This document shows positions 14,650-21,501 of a stretch of DNA of 21,501 nucleotides, one piece after another. The stretch is from contig JANQFD010000013.1 of assembly GCA_028278005.1 (NCBI GenBank), positions 1 through 21,501 on the forward strand, given 5' to 3'. The translations under genes and the position numbers were made by a program. The DNA comes from Chlorobium sp. GTDB taxonomy: Bacteria > Bacteroidota > Chlorobiia > Chlorobiales > Chlorobiaceae. Under the pieces are notes generated by a model that worked only from the letters and a program-made list of their open reading frames with translations, was not told where the DNA came from and did no database searches. Within the stretch, counting starts at the first letter, position 1; every line of letters starts with the position of its first letter.

Positions 14650-15461
14650 GTCGAAAACAGTACACAACCGTCCTTACCATTGCCGGTTCAGACGGCAGCG
14701 GAGGCGCGGGAATACAAGCCGACATCAAAACCTTTTCAGCCCTCGGCTGCTACGGTTTAAGTGTTGTAACCGGCATTACTGCACAAAACACAGCGGGCGT
14801 TCGCAGCTCTGTGGCCCTTTCTCCGCATTTCGTAGCCGAACAGCTCAAGACACTTGCAGAAGACATTGCAATCAATGCGATCAAAATAGGCATGCTTTCT
14901 TCAGAGTCAACTGCCGGAGCGGTTGCCGAAGCCTTGCGCAGCATCAGACCGGTTCCGGTTATACTCGACACGGTTCTCAAATCATCGAGCGGAACGGAAC
15001 TTGTCCCGAAAAACGCGAAAAAGGTGATAATCAGTGAGCTTTTCCCGCTTGCCACTCTTGTAACCCCAAATCTTCCGGAAGCTGCGGAGCTGGCGGAACT
15101 CGAAACAGAACCGGCCTCAAAAAACGATATTGAAAAAGCCGCCGTGGTACTGAAGGAAAAAGGGGGGGCTGCCGTACTGATCAAGGGAGGGCATATGACC
15201 GGTAATCTCAGTGAGGATTATCTGCTGTCGAACAAAGGGAGTGAATGGTTTTCGTCACCGAAGATTACAACAAAAAACACGCATGGCACCGGCTGCACAC
15301 TTTCTTCAGCCATCGCGGCCTTCATGGCAAAGGGGCTCGATCTCCACGAAGCGGTGAGAGAAGGCCGGAAATATGCCATTGAAGCCTTACAGGCAGGGGC
15401 AGCATTCAGTTTTGGAAAAGAAACCGGCCCCCTGCATCATTTCTACCGTTTCTGGAGCTGA
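14637..15461 (+). CDS. thiD: Hydroxymethylpyrimidine/phosphomethylpyrimidine kinase
   Basis: 274 residues, ribokinase fold. Phosphorylates HMP to HMP-P and then HMP-PP, the partner substrate for thiE just upstream. Motifs are TIAGSDGSGGAGIQADIKTF (14-33, substrate side), VVTGITAQNT, KIGML, VTPNLPEAAEL, LIKGGH and NTHGTGCTLSSAIAAF with the active-site C220 and anion hole. The usual LDPVMV is LDTVLK here, a modest change. A G7 tract at 15162-15168 encodes the KGGA turn. Last gene of the thiamine operon; it ends 15 bases from the convergent ugd stop. Confidence 0.96.
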   Translation: MPSISRKQYTTVLTIAGSDGSGGAGIQADIKTFSALGCYGLSVVTGITAQNTAGVRSSVALSPHFVAEQLKTLAEDIAINAIKIGMLSSESTAGAVAEALRSIRPVPVILDTVLKSSSGTELVPKNAKKVIISELFPLATLVTPNLPEAAELAELETEPASKNDIEKAAVVLKEKGGAAVLIKGGHMTGNLSEDYLLSNKGSEWFSSPKITTKNTHGTGCTLSSAIAAFMAKGLDLHEAVREGRKYAIEALQAGAAFSFGKETGPLHHFYRFWS

Positions 15462-15476
15462 ATCGATCGGGGAAAA

Positions 15477-16814
15477 CTATCGCGCCCCTCTGGTCTGTCT
15501 GCCGATTGAATAGTATGTAAAACCAAGCTGCTCCATGAAATCCGGGTTGTAAATATTGCGCCCGTCAAAAATGACCGGAGAGCTCAGCTCGCGTTTCACT
15601 GTCTCGAAATCGGGACTTCTGAATACCATCCATTCGGTAACGATCATGAGCGCATCTGCTCCTCTGAGCGCTTCTTCCGGGTTATCGGCAAGCAGAAGAT
15701 CATCCCTTTCTCCATAAATCCTCCGGGCTTCATCCATTGCAACCGGATCATATGCCCTGACACGTGCTCCGGCTTTCCACAACTCATCGAGTATCTTTCT
15801 GCTTGGGGCCTCCCGCATATCGTCGGTATTCGGTTTGAACGAAAGCCCCCATACTCCTATGGTTTTTCCCTTCAGATCGTCTCTGAAGTGCTCTTTTACC
15901 TTGTGAACCAGAGATACTTTCTGATCCGAGTTGACCGCTTCGACCGCATTGAGTATCCTGGCTTCATAGCCGTATTTTTTTGCTGTCCGTTCAAGAGCCT
16001 GAACGTCTTTCGGAAAGCAGGAGCCGCCGTATCCTACACCAGGGTAGATAAAAGAAAAACCTATCCTCGAATCCGATCCGATACCATGCCTGACGGCCTC
16101 AACATCAGCCCCCACGCGTTCCGCAATATTGGCGATTTCGTTCATAAAACTGATTTTTGTGGCAAGCATCGCATTGGCCGCATATTTGGTAAGCTCCGCA
16201 GAACGAACGTCCATGGCAATAAACCGTTCATGACTCCTGTTGAACGGGGCATAGAGGTTACGCAGCAGCTCTTTGGTGCGGGGGTTGTCAACACCTACAA
16301 TGATGCGCTCCGGCTTCATGAAATCCCCGATAGCATCACCCTCCTTGAGAAACTCGGGATTCGACACAACATCATAATCGATTGATACCCCGCGCTCATC
16401 AAGCATGGAGCGCACCGTTTTATTCACCAGATCGGCAGTTCCCACAGGAACCGTCGACTTGTCCACAATGATGCGATAGTCATTCATTTCCCGGCCTATT
16501 GCTTCAGCCACACTCAACACATGACGCAGGTCGGCAGAACCGTCCTCATCGGGCGGTGTCCCTACTGCTATGAACTGAAACAATCCGAACGCAACTCCTT
16601 CACGGGGATCCGAGGTAAACCGCAATCGGCCTTCACGGCTGTTTTCAACTACCATATCTTCAAGGCCAGGCTCATAAATAGGAATTTCTCCCTGTTCAAG
16701 TCGGGCTATTTTCTCTTCATCGATATCCACGCAAAGCACTTCATTACCCACTTCAGCAAAGCATGCACCTGTAACCAGACCGACATATCCTGAACCAAAT
16801 ATGGTAATTTTCAT
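15477..16814 (-). CDS. ugd: UDP-glucose 6-dehydrogenase
   Basis: 445 residues. Oxidises UDP-glucose to UDP-glucuronate with two NAD+, feeding surface polysaccharide or lipid sugar synthesis. The Rossmann NAD site is IFGSGYVGLVTGACFAEVGN (5-24). Further family blocks are VGTPPDEDGSADL, VDKSTVPVGTAD, NPEFLKEGDAIGDF and ELTKYAANAMLATKISFMNEI. The catalytic C266 lies in GVGYGGSCFPKD, and the C-terminal UDP-binding part has GLSFKPNTDDMREAPS. It could also act on a related UDP-sugar (UDP-GlcNAc or UDP-ManNAc enzymes share the fold), but YPGVGYGGSCFPKD and the overall motif set favour UDP-glucose. It is divergent from the symporter; the gap holds an ATATATATATA run (about 16856-16866). Confidence 0.95.
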   Translation of the reverse strand: MKITIFGSGYVGLVTGACFAEVGNEVLCVDIDEEKIARLEQGEIPIYEPGLEDMVVENSREGRLRFTSDPREGVAFGLFQFIAVGTPPDEDGSADLRHVLSVAEAIGREMNDYRIIVDKSTVPVGTADLVNKTVRSMLDERGVSIDYDVVSNPEFLKEGDAIGDFMKPERIIVGVDNPRTKELLRNLYAPFNRSHERFIAMDVRSAELTKYAANAMLATKISFMNEIANIAERVGADVEAVRHGIGSDSRIGFSFIYPGVGYGGSCFPKDVQALERTAKKYGYEARILNAVEAVNSDQKVSLVHKVKEHFRDDLKGKTIGVWGLSFKPNTDDMREAPSRKILDELWKAGARVRAYDPVAMDEARRIYGERDDLLLADNPEEALRGADALMIVTEWMVFRSPDFETVKRELSSPVIFDGRNIYNPDFMEQLGFTYYSIGRQTRGAR

Positions 16815-16927
16815 AATGATCTTTTTTTGTTACGCCACCTTTTCTTCAAATGCCCATATATATATAAAAAATTATGAGAAAAACGGTACCTTCCTCTATC
16901 TGCCGGGCATAAAAACATCAACAACAG

Positions 16928-17010
16928 AGCGCCTCTATTACCTGTCATGAGCACTGACTGCATCCGGACTGAAGATACCGTTGCATCGGGACAGTATTAC
17001 AAGAGGTGAC
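16928..17010. repeat. Probable decayed third copy (C) of the MITE-like repeat
   Basis: The left end, GAGCGCCTCTATTAC to TGTCATGAGC, matches copy A's left 26 bases at about 20 positions. The right end, ATCGGGACAGTATTAC then AAGAGGTGAC, matches the right end of copy B apart from a small deletion. The ends are still roughly inverted (GCGCCTCT against GTCACCTCT). It lies in the ugd/symporter gap and ends two bases before the symporter's ribosome site. Confidence 0.5.
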
Positions 17011-17011
17011 C

Positions 17012-17015
17012 AGGA
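17012..17015 (+). promoter_or_regulatory. Ribosome binding site supporting the TTG start of the symporter
   Basis: AGGA nine bases before TTG at 17025. The frame has a stop at 17019-17021, so TTG is the only nearby start that keeps the first membrane helix. Confidence 0.5.
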
Positions 17016-17024
17016 TAGTAACGT

Positions 17025-18500
17025 TTGAGAAACAACAGACTTCTCATAGGAATCATTACGGGCATTATTGCCGGTTCTCTTCTCGGCGGCCTGAATCCTG
17101 ACGCCGGGTTGGCCGTGCATTTCATCGGCCATCTTTTCATCAAGTTTCTGATGATGATTGTGATGCCGCTGATTATCGCAGCAATGATAAGCGGCATATG
17201 CCGGTTTGGCGATGTAAGAAAACTGGGACCGCTGGGCTTCAGGACAATACTGTATTATCTCGGCACCACCGCTATTTCAGTCACGACGGGCATCATTCTC
17301 GTCCTGATGATTCACCCCGGCAATCTCGCCTCGGAAACCGAACAGATCGAGGCAAGAGGAGGGATCGTGCTCGAGAATGCCCCGTACAGCATCCGCGACA
17401 ACACGATTATCTTAGAAAACAGCGTTCTGCCCGATGAATATACCTCCTCGTATTCCGTGGTGCTGCTTGACAGAAACGTCAAGGGAACAATCCTTTTTCA
17501 TCGAAAAAACGGAAATGAACATATCGAGGTCTCCTCATGGACTCAGGATAACAAGCCCCTGACAGACCTTGCCGTATCCGGGGAAGGTATTGCCATCGAC
17601 AAGCTTCCTGCCGAAAGGTTTCTTCAGGAAGAACGGAGTATCACAGACATACTCAGGGAGGTGCTGACAGGCCTGGTGCCGTCAAACCTTTTCAAAGCCA
17701 TGGCTGAAAACGATATTCTCCCTGTCATCACGTTTTCGCTTTTGCTGGGCGCTGTGCTTTCAACACTTGGAGAGCAGGGAAAACCTGTGGTCGATTTCTT
17801 CAACGGCCTCAATGAAGCGATTATGAAAATTGTTCATCTCGCCATGTATGCCGCTCCTGTGGGAATCGGTGCGTTGATTGCCGGGAGACTGGGCGAGGCG
17901 GGAGGTTTCACCGGTTTTCTGCCTGAACTGCTGCGGCTCGGCAAATATGCTTTTACCGTAATTGCAGGCCTTCTTATCCACAGCCTGATCATTCTGCCCT
18001 TCATTCTCAAGTTTTTCGGCAAAACCGGGATCACCCGTTTTGCCGCCAACACAACGCCTGCATTGCTCACCGCTTTTTCAACCGCGTCAAGCTCAGCGAC
18101 ACTGCCGCTTACCGTCGAGTGTGCCGAAGAAAAAAACGGTGTCAAGCCTCGTACGGCCGGTTTCGTCCTCCCTCTTGGGGCAACCATCAATATGGACGGA
18201 ACCGCACTCTACGAAGCTGTTGCGGTTATTTTCATCGCGCAGATCAACGGCATTACTCTTGGGGTGCCGGAACTTGCCATAGTATTTTTAACCGCGACAC
18301 TTGCCGCTATCGGTGCAGCCGGCATTCCGGAAGCCGGTCTCGTTACCATGGTACTTGTGCTTAAAGCGGTCAACCTGCCGATAGAGGGGATATCCCTGAT
18401 TCTGGCAATCGACTGGTTTCTCGACCGATGCAGAACAACGGTCAACGTATGGGGCGACAGTGTCGGAGCGAAGGTGATCGACAGGTATGTCAATTCATGA
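17025..18500 (+). CDS. Dicarboxylate/amino acid:cation symporter (DAACS, GltP-like)
   Basis: 491 residues, inner-membrane Na+- or H+-coupled transporter of the glutamate/aspartate or C4-dicarboxylate family. TTG start. Conserved transport core: FSTASSSATLP (351-361, hairpin 1 serine loop), NMDGTALY (389-396, TM7 cation site), AAGIPEAGL (431-439, hairpin 2), and DRCRTTVNVWGDSVG in TM8, where R470 aligns with the Arg that selects acidic side chains. Residues about 103-205 form a polar insert between TM3 and the next helix, which makes the protein about 70 residues longer than typical bacterial members. Substrate is inferred as glutamate/aspartate-like. It is divergent from ugd and convergent, 20 bases apart, with the coiled-coil lipoprotein gene. 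Confidence 0.93.
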   Translation: MRNNRLLIGIITGIIAGSLLGGLNPDAGLAVHFIGHLFIKFLMMIVMPLIIAAMISGICRFGDVRKLGPLGFRTILYYLGTTAISVTTGIILVLMIHPGNLASETEQIEARGGIVLENAPYSIRDNTIILENSVLPDEYTSSYSVVLLDRNVKGTILFHRKNGNEHIEVSSWTQDNKPLTDLAVSGEGIAIDKLPAERFLQEERSITDILREVLTGLVPSNLFKAMAENDILPVITFSLLLGAVLSTLGEQGKPVVDFFNGLNEAIMKIVHLAMYAAPVGIGALIAGRLGEAGGFTGFLPELLRLGKYAFTVIAGLLIHSLIILPFILKFFGKTGITRFAANTTPALLTAFSTASSSATLPLTVECAEEKNGVKPRTAGFVLPLGATINMDGTALYEAVAVIFIAQINGITLGVPELAIVFLTATLAAIGAAGIPEAGLVTMVLVLKAVNLPIEGISLILAIDWFLDRCRTTVNVWGDSVGAKVIDRYVNS

Positions 18501-18520
18501 AAGCCGGAAATGCCAAGTCT

Positions 18521-19366
18521 TCAATCGTCAACCACGATCACAAGGCATCTGGACTTTTTCCAGAATTCGGTTTCGTCCCTGATGAGAAGAAGTGAAGATG
18601 TTTTTCCGCCAACAAGTTCGTAAGAGCCTCTGGTGTGAGGAGTCAGAATTCTGAGACTCCTTACGGGCTTTTCAATGTAGAGATCTCTTGTTTCATTGAT
18701 ATCGATCCTGTTGAAAAGTGAAACATCGAAATCCTGCGCCAGCGTGTAATCTTTGTCAAAGATATTCGATAACGGGCCTCCGGATCTTGAAAGAACCCCT
18801 TTTTCAAAGAGCTCTTCATAACCTCCCGTGATATAGTATGCATAGGAAAGGATACCTTCCTGTTCAAGGATAAACTCGTCGAGCACATCAACTGTTTCAA
18901 GCAGTTCCGACACCCTGGCATCGAGTTTCTGTACTTCCGATTTCAGTTCCCCGATCTCCTGGTCCTTTTCTTCAAGCGTGTTCCTCATTTCCGCAACAAG
19001 CTGATCAAGAGAAGCTATACGGTAGGCGGAACCCCTGTTTTCTTCTTCAAGCCGTGTGATCAGATTTCTGCTGGCTTCAAGGGTAGAGTCAATAAAACGA
19101 ATACTCGCATAGATATCTTTGCCGAGCTTTTCTGCGTTTTTTTCTTCACGTCTTTCGATATCAGTGGACAGTCTTTCTACAACCGCTTCCTTTTGCTGAA
19201 TCCTGCCAAGATTTTTCTGGACCTGTGTAAGAATGGTCATCACTGAGTCGATGTGCTGCTGCTGGGACGCCGCATCCCGGTCCTCCTTATCGCAACCGGA
19301 AAAAAGATAAACGGCAAGCAGCAACCCTGCTACTACAGTCCTGTATGCATAATTTTTCACAACCAT
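18521..19366 (-). CDS. Coiled-coil lipoprotein of unknown function
   Basis: 281 residues. A lipoprotein signal peptide ends in LFSGC (C25), preceded by a basic N-terminus and hydrophobic core, so it should be membrane-anchored in the periplasm. Residues about 30-165 are heptad-rich and charged (RLSTDIERREEKNAEKLGK, RLEEENRGSAYRIASL, EIGELKSEVQKLDARVSELL), a long coiled coil. The C-terminal part (about 170-281) is probably globular (DVSLFNRIDINETRDL, SLRILTPHTRGSYELV). The ATG at 19366, with GTGGA upstream, is preferred to the GTG at 19375. The start overlaps the stop of the lipase-like gene, so it is likely the last gene of the pepA operon. I do not recognise a named family. Confidence 0.8.
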   Translation of the reverse strand: MVVKNYAYRTVVAGLLLAVYLFSGCDKEDRDAASQQQHIDSVMTILTQVQKNLGRIQQKEAVVERLSTDIERREEKNAEKLGKDIYASIRFIDSTLEASRNLITRLEEENRGSAYRIASLDQLVAEMRNTLEEKDQEIGELKSEVQKLDARVSELLETVDVLDEFILEQEGILSYAYYITGGYEELFEKGVLSRSGGPLSNIFDKDYTLAQDFDVSLFNRIDINETRDLYIEKPVRSLRILTPHTRGSYELVGGKTSSLLLIRDETEFWKKSRCLVIVVDD

Positions 19367-20061
19367 CGTATCCACTTTTCGATACCTTCCTTTGTTCCAT
19401 ACCAGCTGGTATGCGGTGTGGGCAGGTGCTCTATCCCCGAAATTGTCACATTTTCGGCACCTTTCAAAAAACAGCTTTTCACCGGTACGATACCGTCACC
19501 CGCAACCGCCCCTTCTCCTGTTACATTTTTGTAAAACATGTAACACATCCGCTCCACAAAACCCTTTTTCAGTGATCCGGTATACTGGTCACTGACAATG
19601 GAGACAACCTTGCATCCGTAGAAAAATCCCGGCTTGAGATTTTTTCTGATAAAATCGGTCTTGATTTTCGCGTATTGTTCCGTCGAATTAAACGGTGTTC
19701 CAAGGGCCAGCATTCTGCCGACCGATGCGCTCCGATGATACACATCTCCCTGAAAAGGCTCCTGAAGAAGATACACCATTGCAACCGTTCCCCCCCCGCT
19801 GTGTGCGACAATAGTGATTTTTTCCCTGGGATACCGCTGCTGCACGGCTTCAATGGTGCGGTCAAGCTTTATCATGACACGGTTCGTGGAACGCTCCGGA
19901 GAAGGCGGAAAACCGATCCAGTCATGTACATGGACGGGTACGATAAATATTTTTTCCTTCGGGACATATGCAGAGAGAGCCTGTTTCATCCCTGTATACA
20001 GCGTATCCCAGAAAAGAACACCGGGAAGGATTACAACCGGATTCCGAGCTGTTTCTGTCAT
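19357..20061 (-). CDS. Alpha/beta hydrolase, lipase/esterase-like
   Basis: 234 residues from the ATG at 20061. PVVILPGVLFWDT gives the oxyanion loop. VAHSGGGTVA is the nucleophile elbow with S88, and the three glycines are encoded by a G8 run. GDGIVPV supplies the probable acid D189, and EHLPTPHTSWYG the probable catalytic His (H212 or H217). DWIGFPPSPERSTN resembles the PGAP1/lipase-type cap of bacterial esterases. No signal peptide is visible, so it is likely cytosolic; the substrate is unknown. A GTG at 20079 is an alternative start, but the AGGAG at 20067-20071 sits five bases before the ATG. It follows pepA by eight bases. Confidence 0.85.
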   Translation of the reverse strand: MTETARNPVVILPGVLFWDTLYTGMKQALSAYVPKEKIFIVPVHVHDWIGFPPSPERSTNRVMIKLDRTIEAVQQRYPREKITIVAHSGGGTVAMVYLLQEPFQGDVYHRSASVGRMLALGTPFNSTEQYAKIKTDFIRKNLKPGFFYGCKVVSIVSDQYTGSLKKGFVERMCYMFYKNVTGEGAVAGDGIVPVKSCFLKGAENVTISGIEHLPTPHTSWYGTKEGIEKWIRWL

Positions 20062-20066
20062 CTGCT

Positions 20067-20071
20067 CTCCT
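20067..20071 (-). promoter_or_regulatory. Ribosome binding site of the lipase-like gene
   Basis: AGGAG five bases before the ATG at 20061. It overlaps the TAG stop of pepA, so re-initiation after pepA is expected. It decides the ATG over the GTG at 20079. Confidence 0.75.
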
Positions 20072-21501
20072 ACCCCCACCCTCTTAGAAAATCAACAAGC
20101 AAGCCTACACCAAACCCTGTCCCTCCCTGAGTTTTATTCGCTCCTTTTGCTGAAAAAGCAGGCCCGGCAATATCCAGATGCGCCCATGTCTTGTGGCCGT
20201 CAATAAACTTTTCAAGAAATTTTGCCGCGGTCACAGAACCGGCTCCCTTGCCTCCTGTATTGTGAACATCTGCCACATCGGATTTGATCAGTTCATCATA
20301 TTCTTCCCAGACCGGCATGCGCCAGACCTTTTCCCCCGACCTTCTTCCCGCTTCGTAGATGTTCCCGGCAAAAGTGTCGTTGTTACTGAACAGTCCCGCC
20401 ACGGAATAACCCAGAGCCACTATACAAGCCCCGGTAAGCGTAGCGAGATCGATAACGGCATCGGGATCGTAATGTTTCACTGCATAGGAGAGCGCATCCG
20501 CCAGGATGAGCCGGCCCTCGGCATCGGTATTGCCCACCTCAACGGTGATGCCGGAATATGTCGTGATGACATCACCCGGCGTTTGGGCTGCGCCTCCGGG
20601 CATATTGTCGGTTGCAGGAATAAAACCGATAATTCTCAAGGGCAGCTTGAGCAATGCCGCCGCCTCGACAGTCCCGATTACAGCTGCTGCACCTGCCATG
20701 TCCGACTTCATCTCATCCATTCTGCCGGCCGGCTTGAGCGAGATCCCCCCTGAATCGAACGTAACCCCCTTACCGACAAGGGCAATAGTAGCGTCAGGCT
20801 CACCGTCAGGGGTGTAATCCAGTATGGTAAACGTCGGGGGATTATGGCTTCCCTTGTTAACCGCCATAAGACCGCCCATTCCAAGCTTTTCGATCTCCTC
20901 CTTATTAAAAACCGTCACCTTGAAACCGGATTTCCTGGCGGATTTTCTGGCAGCATCAGCAATGTCCTCCGCACTGAGCAGATTTCCGGGCAGGTTGACC
21001 AGATCCCGGGCAAGATTCCTTGCCGAGGCAATGACAGACCCTCTTCCTGCAGCCGCCCTGACCTCTTTTTCACTCCCTGCGTTAACCCGTATCTTCAGTT
21101 CCTTGAGATTCGCCTGCTTCTCTTTTTCTTTCTTTTTCCCAAGCTTACCGCTCTTCAAACGGTCAAAAGAGTATAAACCGTAAAGGATTGAATCGACAAG
21201 CAGCTCCGCGACCAGTCCGGTCGACTCTCCGGTATTGCGGGCCCAGGACGTTATCGACGAGCAATCGAAAACAAGACTTTGAACCTGCAAACCCCTCACC
21301 TGTCGTGCAACGGCACAGGCTGCTTTGCGATACCCCCCCCTGTCATCGCCATCACCGAGGCCAAGAAGCAGCGTTCGGGGAGTCTTGAGTTTCGAGGAGC
21401 CGCCGTAAACAACAAGAGTATCTCCCGGCCTGGCTTTGAAATCCTTCAGAGCACTTTTTTCAAGACCGAATACTTCAAGAGTTTTAACGGCATCTTTTTT
21501 C
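20070..21501 (-). CDS. pepA: Leucyl aminopeptidase PepA (M17), 5' part cut by window edge
   Basis: The frame stays open to the right edge, with codons before 21299 still family-like (GDGDDRGGYRKAACAVARQV), so the GTG at 21299 is an internal Val and the gene starts outside. About 477 residues are visible. A cytoplasmic, usually hexameric, two-metal aminopeptidase that frees N-terminal residues. The catalytic domain shows VGKGVTFDSGGISLKP (metal-binding Lys and Asp), EMKSDMAGAAAVIG, PATDNMPGGAAQTPGDVI, the M17 signature NTDAEGRLILADAL and the end block TGGKGAGSVTAAKFLEKF. The N-terminal macro-like domain is partial. First visible gene of a three-gene operon with the lipase-like and lipoprotein genes. 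Confidence 0.96.
   Translation of the reverse strand, partial: KKDAVKTLEVFGLEKSALKDFKARPGDTLVVYGGSSKLKTPRTLLLGLGDGDDRGGYRKAACAVARQVRGLQVQSLVFDCSSITSWARNTGESTGLVAELLVDSILYGLYSFDRLKSGKLGKKKEKEKQANLKELKIRVNAGSEKEVRAAAGRGSVIASARNLARDLVNLPGNLLSAEDIADAARKSARKSGFKVTVFNKEEIEKLGMGGLMAVNKGSHNPPTFTILDYTPDGEPDATIALVGKGVTFDSGGISLKPAGRMDEMKSDMAGAAAVIGTVEAAALLKLPLRIIGFIPATDNMPGGAAQTPGDVITTYSGITVEVGNTDAEGRLILADALSYAVKHYDPDAVIDLATLTGACIVALGYSVAGLFSNNDTFAGNIYEAGRRSGEKVWRMPVWEEYDELIKSDVADVHNTGGKGAGSVTAAKFLEKFIDGHKTWAHLDIAGPAFSAKGANKTQGGTGFGVGLLVDFLRGWG

Noticed and set aside
1..21501. CRISPR array, prophage, toxin-antitoxin or defence system
   Set aside because: No regular spaced repeats, integrase, phage or restriction-type motifs were seen. 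Nearly all coding DNA is accounted for by housekeeping families.

Overview
The window looks like chromosomal DNA of a Gram-negative bacterium, most likely a green sulfur bacterium (Chlorobi/Chlorobiaceae) or a close relative. This is inference from gene style, not a database match. Supporting signs are roughly half GC content, a Chlorobi/Bacteroidetes-type S16 with a long Ala/Glu/Lys/Arg tail, a heptose kinase (so an LPS-bearing outer membrane), lipoprotein signals, and several TTG or GTG starts with weak Shine-Dalgarno sites. Most of the window is housekeeping DNA, read mainly from the minus strand.

Layout. 1-1082 (+) is the 3' part of an acyl-CoA synthetase that overlaps, tail to tail, a minus-strand group: Mut7-C RNase-like protein, a cluster-less MutY-like glycosylase and a metallo-beta-lactamase-fold hydrolase. 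3779-7353 (-) is the translation/secretion operon ffh-rpsP-rimM-trmD-rplS, closed by a strong terminator. Heptose-7-phosphate kinase (rfaE1) diverges from it. Next come two tandem START/SRPBCC paralogues and an S41 processing peptidase (-). 11759-12241 is an AT-rich, G-poor gap in front of a DUF192 lipoprotein (+). A RidA-family gene (-) is divergent from a thiamine operon (+): a ThiE/TenI-like gene, thiE and thiD, all overlapping. UDP-glucose dehydrogenase (-) is divergent from a DAACS glutamate/aspartate-type symporter (+). The right end (-) is an operon of pepA (cut by the window edge), a lipase-like alpha/beta hydrolase and a coiled-coil lipoprotein.

The thiamine genes cover HMP phosphorylation and coupling to thiazole phosphate. 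rfaE1 and ugd feed cell-surface sugar pathways. The ffh operon links ribosome maturation, tRNA modification and SRP.

The least ordinary feature is a small dispersed repeat with terminal inverted repeats beginning GGGCACCTCTATT. Two clear copies (2705-2852 and 9281-9386, opposite orientation, the second flanked by ATAA on both sides) and one probable decayed copy (about 16928-17010) all lie between genes. No transposase, CRISPR array, phage, complete tRNA or rRNA was seen. I did not find a convincing undescribed multi-gene system. The best leads are the MITE-like family, the MutY-like protein without Fe-S cysteines, the START pair, and the G-poor leader at 11759-12241.
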